Notes under the pieces: generated by a model
What the model was told of the DNA's origin: nothing
The model's database searches: none
The model's input: the letters and a program-made list of their open reading frames with translations, nothing else
From: Isoetes taiwanensis
Lineage: Eukaryota; Streptophyta; Lycopodiopsida; Isoetales; Isoetaceae
Reading direction: 5' to 3'
DNA: 64,000 nucleotides
NCBI GenBank assembly: GCA_021234155.1
Contig: JAJEKV010000022.1
Location: forward strand, 3,469,996-3,533,995
Part shown: positions 22,500-35,501 of the stretch, piece by piece
How positions within the stretch are numbered: the stretch's first letter is position 1
Layout of the letters: each line of letters opens with the position of its first letter
Position numbers and translations under genes: made by a program

Positions 22500-24880
22500 G
22501 ACATTGTTAGCTTACATGAAAAAATCTAGTAACCCTATAAGAGTAGAGGATTTTTTGGATTCCTCGAAGAGGCAGATCTTTGTTTGATGGTGTTGTATAG
22601 GGAAATGTTCACTTGATCCTCGAATCATGTGCAAGTCATCTAATATAAAAAAATGTTTCGAACCATTGTTTTTTCTTCTTCTCCCCTTTTTTTGGCTTCA
22701 TGTATTCTTCAATTTTCACCTCTTGTGATATTGAATTTACCTGTTGATGGTAGACAGGCCGATAACAGGTCACATTAGAAAAAAAAACCTTAGTGTTCGG
22801 CTGCAGGGAACTATCTTTAGATTCAAGCACATCATCTCTGCCACTGCTCCAGTAAGAGCCCTAATTGTTTGCAAATTTTGGACCCAGTCAATGCTCCTTG
22901 CCATTCTAAGCATCCATCAGGAGTAGAATGGGGCACCGTTTGCAGAAGCAGCAGAGTCGCCCTAGCTTCAAGGGCATAGATGAACTCACGGCTCATGGGC
23001 CTGCACGGTCACGCTTGACGATCTCACGGGCACCCACGCCGTGATCATATGACCATGCATTTATCAGGGTCCTCATGCACAGTCATGCCAAGGAGTCCAC
23101 GCGCACGCCTTGAATGTGACATTTTTGTCCCACGCCAGTCATGTTCATGCTCATGGGGTTCACGGGGTTTTTTTACAGGTCACGCCTGCAAATTTGCTCA
23201 CGCTGGCCCCTATCATGGTCGCATTCATGGCCCATGCTATGACAAAAATACAATTACGCTACAGTCACGCTCTTTTAGATTTGTTTACTCTTTATATGGC
23301 TAATAACGGGGAATGCTTTGATGGTGTTTACTTTTTTGAAGACCCTATACTTGTTTCTACGTGGAATTTTGGGCATATTTTTAGAAATTTGACTTATCCA
23401 TTATATACGGGGATGGTCATTATAATTTTTCTTGGCCCAATATATGATCCATGCTCAGTATTGACATTCCTTCGGATCTTAGTCATCAACGCATTCATGA
23501 AGACCTTTTTTCGGCGACAAAACCCAACCATTACCATTGTTTATCCCCTAATATTTTGGCACCATGTTGTAAATGGCAGACTTCTGTTATAAAGGTCTGT
23601 ACATATATTTGTGCTCAAAACTTTTAGGGGGAGGCAATGTTAACAACCTAATTGTTGCACATGTTAGGTGTTAGTGGTGGCAGACTACACTTGGCATGTT
23701 TAGGTTAGCATAAGTGTAGGGCTTAGACTTAGCTAGATGTAGGGCTCAGATTTGTGGTCTACACTATATTAGACTGGAGCTTCTTCAAATGTATTCAGGT
23801 TTTATCTCAAGTTTGGAGAGCCTCATTTGGCACACGTTTCCTTCACTCTTTGTACATATTTGTTTCTCTTGTTCTTATTTTGATCTTGAGCATGGCAGAC
23901 TTGTAGCATCCGACAGCCATGGGCTGCTGCTGCAAGATGTATGCCAAGGACCCAAAATCAACAATTTTTCTGGAGAGGAGCCTTCCTTTTTTGCAATTTA
24001 TTCACTTTATCACAGCTTTAATACATCATTGTTATGTGTCGCTACATATCTTGAATGTACCTACTCCTTCTGAATATCTTTGTACCACTAAGACTAATGC
24101 GATAGTTGGTAGAAACAATGTTCCAAATGGAACTTTCAATGTATAGGCTGTGAGAAATCAATTGAATCACATTACTTGTGGGGAACCAACAACCTCCTTA
24201 AAACGTTTGCGCTATTGGATAGTAAATTGTGTGCTTTGGAGCTACAATCGTGCTTCATTTCATGGCACATTCTTTTTTTACGCCAAGTGTTTTTTAAGAA
24301 GCATATACAACGTCAACTAAATGACATATTCATCTCTTTTCTTATAAGCAATAAAATTGAAACTACAAGATTGGGATTCTACCTTGATCTTGATTATTAA
24401 CCATGTCTAGATATAATAATGTGAATGTCCCATCATATTGGAATAATTTCAACGTTTAGATGGCTCCACCCAAATTCAAGAATGCATTTCAAAATTGGAC
24501 TAGATCCAAGTGAAGACAAAAGATAGCGGAGGAGAAGACAAAGCATCGTGCAGGCAGATGCAGCCCCATTTTTGCCCTTAGGTCTCCTGTGACCTTGGAA
24601 ACATGAGTTGTGACCTCCTCCAAGCATGAAACGATGGCCTTAGGCACATGGGAAAGTTGAAATTAAAATTTAATAAATTCTGTAATCCAACATGAACAAG
24701 CACATACATTAAAGTTATTCCTTAGGTAATTCCAAGCATCTTTCTACCATGAGATGATATATGCATTATAATACCCCCATACAATATAGACATTATGTGT
24801 AGGCCTATATGTAAGAATTGAATAATATTTTAATGAAACCATTACAATGAAACCCATTACTAGTAGGGATGATTGCATAT
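22500..24880. other. Intergenic, no gene recognised
   Basis: AT-rich with scattered ORFs up to 160 codons of unlikely composition. A short GA dinucleotide run lies near 22450-22485. I see no conserved protein. Confidence 0.45.
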
Positions 24881-24883
24881 TAG

Positions 24884-26448
24884 TCAAAGCCAATTGGCTC
24901 TACCAATTTGTTCCATCTCATATTCTTTTACAGATCTAGCTACATTTCTCATCCTACCATCATAGACATATGGAATTTTGTCTTGCAATTTCCCACCCTT
25001 TTTCTTCTCCAGGCTTATGTATTTAGTACAAGTTCCATTCTTAGTGGTGAGGGAGCCATGGTAATGGTAATAAAGAAGCTTGGATTTCTTTGTATATATC
25101 TTCTCTCCAGCAATATGTTGTGATAAATGAACTCCTGCAGTTTCTGCATTAGCGGCCCTCATTGCATATTTTCGATCTATAGGGCCTACATATCTGAAAA
25201 CCAGCTTTTCAAATCCCCATTGGCTGCAAAAAACATAAAATCCCTTAAGGTTTGAATTGAAACTAAGGAATGAGCAAAATATGTCAAAAATATAGAGGAC
25301 CTGAAACATTACCTTGACTTGTTTCCATCAGCCTTCAAGCATATGTTGCTGGCCATAGGAGCCTGTTCAAAGATTATTTGAGTATAATTCTCATACTCAG
25401 CAAGGACGTTTTCTAGAGTTGTATGAGCAGGAACATAAAGATACTCATCAACATCGAAAAAAAATGTCCAATTAGCCATGAATTTGTACCTCAGCATACA
25501 GTCATTAACTATCAAGAACTGATTGAAATAATAGCCATCAAAATTTTCTTGCTCCCTGAAATTCTGTATTGTAACTCTCCCAGCCTTAACCCAAGGCGCT
25601 AAAATTTTTTGAACATCTGGATGAATGCCGCCTGCATCATGGAACACAAAATGCGATCTGGGGCCGAAAAATTTTGCGTGGTAAGCAACCCATTCTCTGA
25701 TCCTTTGGGGTTTCAGATCACCATACAGGGATGATCCGCAGTATAGATAATCATAAGGATATGGAGGCCAGAAATTTTCAGCATTGTAATCTCCAGCTTT
25801 TTCTTCCAGAGCCATAAAACTTACAGGCATTTCAATTCCGACCCCTTTGCCGTGTTTCCCATTAATTATAAGTTGGCCTCCAAGTGAATCGGCCCCTATT
25901 TCCTGCTCAAATTTGCAGCTTAGAACTACCACAGTGTAGATTCTGCCAAAGCCCCAATCCGGAAGGAATTTCTTCGCCCTAATTGTGGCGATGGCGGAAG
26001 AGGAATTTGCAGCCGGAACCCATTTGCATTGGAATGTTGAATTGGCGTAAACATGGAGGGGTTTTGAAGCCAGGCCAACGACGGAGAAGGAATTGGAAGC
26101 AACTCTGTATGCCCCAAGCTGTACAAAGAAATATGCTGCCAATCCGAATGGTTTCAAGTGTCTAATTGTGGAGTAGATGCCTGAACCTTTTGTTTCTTCA
26201 TGGCCAAATTCTATCATTTGGTCTGGTTTTCCTGCCTCTGCATCAGACTTCAAAAATCTGCCATGGCTTCTAATGTTGTATGGTTGCATTATAACTCTCA
26301 ACTCTATTCTGGATTTTGTGCTGTATCTTACAAAAATCAACATCACATAAAACACTAAAGATACAACCAATGCTCTTAAGCATGTCGGTTTGGCCATATT
26401 TATCAAAATGACTCCCTCAATGCTCTCTTTATTTGAGAATAGAAGCAC
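24884..26448 (-). CDS. GALS: Galactan beta-1,4-galactosyltransferase, GALS type (GT92)
   Basis: Golgi type II glycosyltransferase that extends beta-1,4-galactan side chains of pectic rhamnogalacturonan I. Two exons: 25313-26448 and 24884-25223, with a GT-AG intron of 89 bp (donor AG|GTAATG, acceptor TTTTTTGCAG). The splice joins NKS to SQWGFEKLVF in frame and gives 491 residues, close to the family length. A membrane anchor lies at about residues 24-40 (ALVVSLVFYVMLIFV). Family signatures are WPPYPYDYLYCGSSLYG, FFGPRSHFVFHDAGG, FNQFLIVNDCMLRY, the DxD-type FFFDVDEYLYVP, and RKYAMRAANAETAGVHLSQH. A second Met, 17 codons downstream (26397), begins MAKPTCLRAL and is the more natural start beside the anchor. 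No frameshifts or stops, so probably functional. Confidence 0.88.
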
Positions 26449-27321
26449 ATCTGTTTCTTTCCTTTTTATTACTTATTATATAACCTTGTAGTCTAGCGTA
26501 GAGAATAATAAGCAGCCTCTTCCTCATGTCAATAGGTTATGACAGGTGAAATAAATCACATCCACAATTACCTATCCATATCTCTAGGTTTATATCATTC
26601 TATTGGTAACATCAAGCTTTGATAAAAGAGGATCCTAGAGCTTTGCTTTGATAAAGTGTACTATGCATTGCCAACCCTTATATTAGAGCATAGTCCACAA
26701 CATATGCCCTAACATTGCATCCCAACCCTATAAGGTCCATAATTTAGGGTTTGGCAAACTTGGACAATGTTGACTTCTTATTAGACATTAAGAGCTAAAG
26801 TAGCAACTTGCTTTTCTGTCAACTAACAAAAGGGCCTGCCAACAAATCTCATCTTCATGCCAAATTCACATGGCCTTATCGAGTTGTGCAAGTAGAAGTT
26901 TTGTGCTTTTGGACTGGACAACAGAATCGCAGGGCCGCTATAGATCCTTCTTTATCAGAGCAGCTAATTTGAGCTCATGTGATTTCGCCTTCAAGCTATT
27001 CCATATTAAGTTTCGCAAAAGCTGGTGGCTTCAGCTTTGCTGAATATATATATATATAGGGCGATTGAAGACACATTGTAATACAAATCATGGTGTCTTC
27101 AACAGGGCAAACAGAGGAGCGATGGAGGATATTGAATGAAAATAGAACATGCAAAATTTTACAATAATTTCAACCTACCGTTTATTACACAATTATTATT
27201 CATGTTAGGTAGGTGCAGGTGCATGGCATTTGAAATTATTAAAGTCAACAAATTCTTGCCATCAACAACAATGTAAGCATGAAAATCAACGATACAAGAT
27301 ACATATGAAGCAAGGACGTAA

Positions 27322-28126
27322 TCAATATTGCATTAGCTGAATAGGAGGAGGCTGGTCATATATGTGTTGCATGTTCTGGAAACCTACAAAGGCGAAAACA
27401 TTAAGGTTATAGGCAGCAAAATTAATTGTATAATAAAGAAATAAAAGAAGAGGCTGACCAAATGAGGGCTGAATGCCCCTGTTTTTAAGCTCACGGTATC
27501 CTTGGGCAATGGAGCAGTAAAGGCAACACCAATCTACACACCAATCGCTACATGGGGCTTCAACAAGGCCATATTTTTGCCTAAGTTTGGCTCTGTAACC
27601 ACAAGTGTAGAAACAAGTAATGGTACCAGGCACAAGTGGAGATATAGGGAATGTTGTTAGTACGCCAAGGAGGTGCATAAGGTAACATATGCATCCTGCT
27701 ACCGGACATGCTGCAAAATCAAACATACAAAATTAAACATAGGTCTTACACTTGCGCAGAACTAGACTGGTTGTTTCACTTACACGTGCCTCCCCTATCT
27801 AAAATGTGTGCAACCTCTCCAAAGGGAAGGCATGGAAACCATAATACCATGCAACCTGAAACAATAAGAATCCATAGAATCAGCTTCTCCCACCATATAA
27901 TATGTAGATCTCAAGGTTAGTTGCGTGGATTGAAGGTTGGATCTGAAATTTTAGTTGCATGATTTGGAGGTTGCTTACATGATCCGGGGTCTTCGAAGCA
28001 TCCACATAATGTTGTTGTCCACTGTCCAGAATTTGGAGGGGCTCCAGCATAGTTATATGAAAGAGGTGGATGTTAGGACTCTTGTATAGGAGGAGGAACC
28101 TGGGTGGCGATTGGTGGCGGAGCCAT
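27322..28126 (-). pseudogene. PLAC8-family gene (PCR/FW2.2-like), four exons, premature stop
   Basis: Cysteine-rich membrane protein family involved in metal tolerance and cell-number control. Exons 27979-28126, 27784-27855, 27459-27710 and 27322-27383 join with good GT-AG sites and consistent phases. They encode WTTTLCGCFEDPGSC, CMVLWFPCLPFGEVAHILDR, then [14 protein letters not shown], and [40 protein letters not shown] and the tail [16 protein letters not shown]. The order matches the whole PLAC8 domain including the CC, FGxxxxI-like and YRELKNRG motifs. Codon 18 of exon 1, after MAPPPIATQVPPPIQES, is TAA (28073-28075), and no in-frame Met follows before the domain. The intact splice sites suggest a very recent loss, an upstream alternative exon, or a sequence error. 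Confidence 0.8.
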
Positions 28127-28370
28127 TGTTGCCTTAGATCCTACAACTTTTCCTTTAATACATGTATATCAACTATTCATATAAGGGTCCCTCATGAAGA
28201 AACCTTCCATGACTTCTTGTCATGGGCCCAATGAATGGACATGGCAAATTGCAAGGATTAAAGAAAAAGTGGACTTGTTTGCCAACATGAATGTCACGTT
28301 GTCTACACTTGTCTATACTGTTGTTTATGCTAAAAGATTGCGTCAAAGAAATGATTGCTTTCGCATGTAA

Positions 28371-28434
28371 AGATCCAATTTAGGTGGCATTGCCATGTAA
28401 ATATCCAATTTAGGTGGCATTGCCAGTAACATCA
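28371..28434 (+). repeat. Direct repeat, about 31 bp, two copies
   Basis: CATGTAAAGATCCAATTTAG and CATGTAAATATCCAATTTAG, each followed by GTGGCATTGC. They lie upstream of the PLAC8 gene with no assigned role. Confidence 0.7.
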
Positions 28435-28439
28435 CACCA

Positions 28440-30360
28440 TATGTTGACTATTCTTTTCAGAGATTCATGCCACAATTTTTCCTCTTTTATTTAGAGATTA
28501 GCCTCGTGACAATTAAGTGATCTAAAATTGGACCATAATTAGAAAGTGCATGTCTACTTTTCATTCTTAGAGTTAGCCAACTTAGCCGTGCGCAAAGAGC
28601 AAGTTAACCCGCTCGAATGAAGTGACATGCGTTCCTTATATGCAGCAAGAAAAATAAAAAGTAAATGTATAGCACACATTAGTTGGACGTGGAAAACAAA
28701 TGGTTGGAAATGATTTATGGTTGGAAATGATTTTTCTGAGATGAATATAAAGTCGTTCCTTTTCTTAGCTTGTTGAGTTATAACAAAAGGCCAACCCATT
28801 GATTATAAGAATGCCATCAATTCAAGCCATCGAATTGGGATTCTAGGAACGGGTGAAATGCATCCTCGTATGCTTTTTTGGGCCTCTAGATCATTTTGAA
28901 AAATCGCTATTCTTCATCAGCTTCTTATCGACGCTTTTTCATCTCTCTCTACAGAGCTGACAAAATGCTTTCTCTATAGACAAACTCATGACGTCTCCAT
29001 GTCAGCCTCTCCATCATAACCAAAGGCAAATTCTTTTGCAATGGCTGTTGTGGAAGTATTTATTTGATGGATCACACTCTAACCCTTGACAGACTTGCAC
29101 TCGCTCATTTTACTCATTCCTCTCATAGTCAGTGGGTTTTTATGCCTCGGCGTGCAAGCGCATTGGCCTGATTACTTTACTCATTCCTCTGATAGTCAGT
29201 GGGTTTTTGGGCCCGATGTGCGAGCCCATTGACCTGACAACTTGGCTACCCTATGCGATGAGCCATGCGATGAGCCTATCTTTACTGCCTTTAAGGTCCT
29301 TTTTTTATCACAACAAGCAAGTTTTGAACCTTTGACCTTGTTGGTGGCAGTTTAAGATCACTGGACAAGAGTTATGAATTGAATGGAATTGAATTGATTT
29401 TTATCGTCCGCAGAGACTCATTGGGGTATGGGACTCAAACAAAGGATACATCAAGCGCATTATTGCTATAATACCTCCCCACCTCCCCTGAAGAGTCTTC
29501 AAGGGAAAAATGTTCGCATTAATAGGTATGTTGAGATATTGCACAATGATACATTATGGTACATTTTAATCTCAATGTTGTATTTATGAACAAGCATAAG
29601 GCACATGTTCACGTGCGATAGTTGTGTTCCATTCATTCATTAGGTAGAAAGGGGGCAAATTAAATAGGAACATATATAGAATCTTTTAATCTTGTCTGAT
29701 GCAATAATCTAGCAAGCCTTCATTTTTTTTAAATCGCGGCCTACAACATGACACTTCAATGCATAATAAAATATAGCACTAAAATTTACAAACTTTGGAA
29801 AAAGTGAAAATTTCACACCACCATCCGAGCCCATCCCATCCTAGCCAAATTAATGAGCACGATTCCTTCTAGCCCTCTAACCAAGCATATCCAAGTAGTA
29901 AAAAAAAAAAAAAAAAAACCCACTGATCAACCAACCTACGAACAAACTAGACCTCTAAAGAGAATACTCAAGAGAACATTCTAATCTTTTGCTCTCTCCG
30001 TTGACCTTTCGAGCAAACAAAATGCAACTTGCAAAAGGTGGGAAAATATTCTTGCGATTATCAACTCCACCGATTTGACCCCAACGTAACTCAAAAAGAT
30101 TGCAGATTAATGCCAATGGTAGAAAGTAGCATCTATCATCCTAGCCCTTGATGCAATGCATATTCCCAAGAATATCCAAAACCCAGGAAGCACAGCCGTC
30201 CATCAAAAAATAAGATGGGGTCAAACCCCAATATCCACGTCACCTAAAGATGAACTGAGATGTATTCCCATGAAGTCAAGCAAGTACATACAGAGTATTT
30301 AACACCAACCATACATGCATGACACTTGTGGTTACAGAGACAAACTTTGACAAAAATACA
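28440..30360. other. Intergenic, no gene recognised
   Basis: Apart from the 66-bp duplication and a poly-A run near 29900-29917 that may mark an old retroinsertion, nothing identifiable. Confidence 0.4.
29109..29240 (+). repeat. Tandem duplication, about 66 bp
   Basis: Two units begin TTTACTCATTCCTCT(C/G)ATAG, continue CAGTGGGTTTTT, and end in a GTGC(A/G)AGC.CATTG.CCTGA block. Confidence 0.7.
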
Positions 30361-30365
30361 ACCTT

Positions 30366-30457
30366 CTAGGGAAAGGTCCTTATGCACAAATATCATCATC
30401 CATGCATAAGGACCTTTCCCTAGAATGCTATGGTTCTCTTCTTATATAAGAGAACCA
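30366..30457. repeat. Double hairpin with a perfect 22-bp stem
   Basis: TCTAGGGAAAGGTCCTTATG... at 30366-30387 is exactly complementary to 30404-30425 across a 16-nt loop. A second stem, ATGGTTCTCTT / AAGAGAACCAT, follows at about 30429-30457. The perfect stem could form a small-RNA precursor fold or be the end of a short inverted-repeat element. There is no ORF here. Confidence 0.7.
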
Positions 30458-30459
30458 TC

Positions 30460-32690
30460 ATTCTAGAGATAGGGACGCCAGTTTTAGCGCCAGCTCTCTG
30501 TTTAGACCCAAGCTTTCTTTGGCACAAGCCTGCTATAGCGCAAGCTTTCTTTGGCCCTTTCTCCCATAAAAGCCTTGTGTCTTCCTGCATTCCTCATCGA
30601 TGTTTCCTCTGAGCTGAATCTTGTTGTTGTACGGAGTTTTTCTATGTCAGTCTTTCTCATTAGCTAGACTAGATTTCTCCTTCTTCTCTATGCAGTTTCT
30701 TTAGTTTCTACTTAGTACTAGATCATCTCCCTCTTAATTCTGCATCACTTCACAAGCTTTTCTAGCATTCAAGCAATCTGCAATCCTCACTTCTACTGGA
30801 TTCAAACCATTTGTTGACAGTTTTTTCCAAAATTCTAAATTCCTTCCTCATTTGGTGGTTGCTTGGCTTCGGCTGGACTAGAGTTGGGGGTCCAACATCA
30901 GCATATCTAGCTGGTCCTGGCATGATTTCCTGCTTTCAGGGCCCAGCTTTGTTTGCTTGCATTTATCTGCGACCTGAAATAGGGCAGTTTTTTAGTTAGA
31001 ACCTGGTTCATTTTTTAGCTCCTCTTGGAATGGATGCTTTTCTCTGATCATGCAGGGTAACGAATCCCTTTGTGGCTAGTGTTTGCTTGTTATGCCGCTT
31101 TAAAAATGGACGTGGACGACTTCCCTGGCTTTTCAAACTGCTTCGTGCAAGTGGACCACTCTCCTTGAGCAGGTCAGATCTATGGGTGGTGGCTGCATCT
31201 GTGTACATGTTTATGCTTTTTGCTAGGTTTCTGCAGGAATAACACAATAAAATAAACATTTAGCTTATAAAACTGATATCTTATTGTGTGGATACATTGG
31301 TTGTGCCTTTGGTCTCTTATTGTGGAGATGTAGGTTCGAATCTTATAGGCATCAACTCATGGGTGAGAAATTTGTAAACCGTTGACAATGTTTTTGGACC
31401 TTGGAATTGAGAGAAAATTTGTTAATCGTTTTGGATCTTTATGCCTTAGAAACTTTTTGTTGCAGATGCAACTTTGCCTAGATGCCTTCAAGATTTTTGT
31501 TGCAATTGTAGTCCTCCAAATTGTTGCATAGGTTGTTCTGTTTGGGCCTTGTTAATATCTACCATGAAAAACATCTGCCAAACAGCTTCAACCTGCTGGA
31601 TACCTTCACTACCCAGGTCATGATCCACAAAAACTCTGTTGTTCTAAAAGTTGGATAAATGTGAGGCATAAAACCAATTGCAAGTGTTCCAAGATTATCT
31701 CCTAGTATTTCAAAAGAAGAAAATGAGAAAGAATTAATAGTAAAATAATGATTGAATCCAATTCTAAACAAACATTAAAATATGATTCTAATCAGGTAAT
31801 AAAATATGAAAAAATTGTCTTTCCAAGGAAATATACCTAATATGGAGCTTTAATCATGACTCATGTCTCATCTTTAAGACATAATTTCTTGGAAGAATAT
31901 ATTTCGTTCAGATAAAAAAAACCCTTGAAAGTTAAAAGGGAAATTTAAAGAAGAATAATAAATAACAAAAGGATAGGTTACATTACCTTGCATGATGCCT
32001 TCAGCTACAATTCTCACTTCACAATCAAAATACCAAATATTTTGCACTGCAGCTTCCTATCAAATAGATACCTTTTAGATTAGTCTTCACCTTACATGAA
32101 TGCTCCAGGCGCAACTGTTATATGGAACATTTCTCAGTTCATGTTTTCACCATAAACTATTACTTAAAACATTTCTCACTTTATGTTTTCACCATGCACA
32201 TAGAACGACCACGTTAGGACCAGTAGGAGAAAGCAGAAGCCAAAGTCTGCTTAGTGTAAACTCTCCTCTTTGCAGAGCTGCCTCCAGCTGCAGGTGATAA
32301 AGAAAAAGAGCATTAGAAATAGATCTGCATCAACCGGAGCATCCCTAGAGATCTTAAAGGATTAGGATTCGTACATGGTATGTGAAAATCGCTTTCTTAC
32401 TTGGTCATTCTCCTATCTATAGTGAAAACTTCGCTCTGGCAAAGTTTTTGCATCAAAGATAAAGCATACAATGTAGACTTCTCCCAACCTGTGATTCTCC
32501 TAGAGCTGGCCGCCCCACGTTACAAAGTGCCAGTGTCGGCATCAAACGAAAGAGAGAAACAAATAGACAGAGGAAAAAAAAAGGGGAACGAAAATTCAAA
32601 CCTCAAGCGTCCCGCAAGAGGGGAAGGGAACGCCGCATGCGTCTGCACTGCGGCATTCCAGGCACGAAGTCCAACACCTTACCATTTTAA
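30460..32690. other. Intergenic, no gene recognised
   Basis: Only short ORFs without family features. The sequence is T-rich from 30,500 to 31,000. Confidence 0.4.
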
Positions 32691-34940
32691 AAAAGAAGAT
32701 TCCTCTCTTTTTCATCTTGCATTTTGTCTTTTTCCTCTTTATTCATTCATTTTATCCCTTGAACTGTCCTTGCTCTTCTATTGTTTTGATTCCCTCCTTT
32801 GTCCCCCTCTTGACTCATCATAGTTCTTTTTTTGCCCTAGTGGTGTCTCATCATCATGCCATTTTACTATGTTGACCCCAGTTGTTTCTTATCTGCTCAC
32901 TCCGTTTTCACTCGTTCTGCCATCTTAGACCTCCTTCTTACATGCGCCGCCTCCATTGTGCCCTCTCGCTCGTTCTTCTGTTCCCCTTTGGGGGTGGTCC
33001 CAAATAGGTCATCAAGTTGTTCATCGAGTTGTTCTCTGAACTCTGCTTTTTTCGAAAATGTCATATAGTACCCTTTAAGTCCCTTGAATTCATTATTCCA
33101 ATCTCCATCTTTCTCTCACCATAATCGGTTCTTTGGTCCATTCCCCTAGATTATTCTTGAGTTTCGGGGTCCCTATTGTTTTGTTCTAGATTATGTTGTT
33201 TTTACATTTGAAAGTTTGCTTGTATCTATTATGCATGTGGGTATACATTCATGAATTTTAGTCCTTGATATTTGTTGTTATTGCTCTATTTCTTATTTTA
33301 CTCCATATGTGGTCTTATGTTCTCAGTGGTTCTCATGGATGCCCTTATGAGGGCCTATACTCTCCCTTTTATCATAAATTCGTAGTATCCCGTCAATGCC
33401 CTTGAGGGCGTTTTAGATATTTGCATTTGTGACTTTAGCTCCTTTATCCCAATTTGCTCAGTCCTCTATTCCCGATTCCTTATTCTATCTATTTCATTAT
33501 AATCTCCTATTTCTCTATTTTTTATCTTGCATTTTGTCTTTCCTCTTTATTCGTTCATTTTATCCCTTGAACTGTCCTTGCTCTTCTATTGTCTTAACTC
33601 CCTCCTTTGTCCGCCTCTTGACTCATCATAGTTCTTTTTTTGCCCTAGTGGTGTCTCATCATATGCCATTTTACTATGTTGACCTCAGTTGTTTCCGATC
33701 TGCTCACTTCGTTTTCACTCGTTCTGCCATCTTGGACCTCTTTCTTACGTGTGCCACAAACATTGTGCCTTCTCGCTCGTTCTTCTGTTCCCCTTTGGGG
33801 GTGGTCCAAATAGGTCATCAAGTTGTTCATCGAGTTTTTCTTGAACTTTGCTTTTTTCGAAAATGTCATATAGTACCCTTTAAGCCCCTTGAATTCATTA
33901 TTCCAATCTCCATCATAATGGGTTCTTTCTCTCACCATAATGGGTTCTTTAGTCCATTCCCCTAGATTATTCTTGAGTTTCGGGGTCCCTATCGTTTTGT
34001 TCTAGATTATGTTGTTTTTACATTTGAAAGTCCGCTTGGATCTGTTATGCATGTGGTAATACATTCATGAATTTTAGTCCTTGATATTTGTTGTTGTTGC
34101 TCTATTTCTTATTTTACTCCATATGTGGTCTTATGTTCTCAATGGTTCTCATGGATGCCCTTATGAGGGCCTATGCTCGCTCTTTATCATAGATTCTTAG
34201 TGTCTTGTTGGTGCCTTTGAGGGCCTTTGGCTATTTTCATTTTGTATCCTTAGCCACTTTGTCTCGTTTTGCTCTGTTCCTCTATTCTCGATCCCTTTTT
34301 CCATCCATTTCATTCTGATCTCATGTTTGTCTTTTTTCACTCTATGTTTGTTCCTTTCCTCTTTTTTCCATTTTATCCCTTAAGAGATATCTTTGCTCTG
34401 CTATTGTCTTGACTTCTTTTTTGTCTACCTCTTGACGCGACGTAGTTCTTCTTGCCTTGATGGTCCAGTCATCATGCTTTTTCTATGTTGAACCCTTATG
34501 AACTGGAAGAGTTGTTTGGTATACGTCCATCCTGCATGATGTTCACGCGACATTCCCCTTTTTGGCCTGCATTTTAAATTTCAAATCGTGATTGCATCAT
34601 CGCACATGCATATTGTAGTAAAGCCGGTGGTAAGTTGTCTTGCTTTCTTATATGATCTTTGTTCTTGTTTCAGGTTGCACTCAATTTACTTCATCCATTC
34701 CTCATCTTGGCATTGACCCCATCCTCGTTGACTCTGTGGCATCGTCTACCAGTGTTCTCAATTGCATATTTGTTTTGTCACCTTATGAAACTTTTGTTCT
34801 TGTATCTCGGGGTCCCTATCGTCTTGTTCCTGTGGGTTATGTTATTTCTACTTTTGAAAGTTTGCTTGGACTGGTTATGCATGTAGGGTATATGTTTAGG
34901 TTTTTTGTCCTTGTTTGTCGTGATGTTTTTTCATTATAGT
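32690..34940 (+). repeat. Tandem duplication, about 815-bp unit, two full and one diverged copy
   Basis: The block starting TTGCATTTTGTCTTT at about 32715 recurs at about 33528. Shared landmarks include ATCCCTTGAACTGTCCTTGC, TTCTGTTCCCCTTTGGGGGT and TTTCGAAAATGTCATATAGT. A more diverged third copy runs from about 34350 to 34900, recognisable by TTTTATCCCTTAAGAG and by TTTGAAAGTTTGCTTGGACT. The strong C/T bias makes open frames that repeat with the unit and look non-coding. Confidence 0.75.
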
Positions 34941-35501
34941 ATTCACTGTAGTTGCTGCAGGAACGTTGATTCTTCTTGGTCCCAAATGCTCTTTAGCTTG
35001 TTAACTATGTCCGGTCTTCATGTCTTCACTTTTTATGCATTCCATGGTGCATAGTTTTGATCTTTCTTATTTATTATAATGGGGTTTGCATTGTCTTCAT
35101 GAAAGTTCGTTTGCGTATGTTATGCATGAATGATATAGATTAGGTATTTTTGTTCTTACTTCCATAGGGTAAAAGAATGAAAGGGTGTCTATAAATGTAG
35201 CCCTTTTTGTACATGTACATATGTACCGAATGCACATTTTTGGAATAACTGTCATCATGATCCGCTAGTAACTACCATGATTAATGCTATCCACCACTCT
35301 GTAGCGCACCATTTTCGGATTTCAAAATTCTTTACCAAATTCTTTCCTCTGAAGTTACATTCTTTCATGTACATTTGGTACATTTTCTGTACATGAAATG
35401 TACATGTTGAAGCTGAATGTACCAGAATGTACCTGATATTTCTCATTGTTTAAGTTCTGTTTTCATGTTCTTTTATGTCTATTGAAATTTAGATCATTTG
35501 T

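Noticed and set aside
23110-23592. 160-codon ORF
   Set aside because: It has no domain, is hydrophobic from AT-rich DNA, and lacks any neighbouring exon structure.
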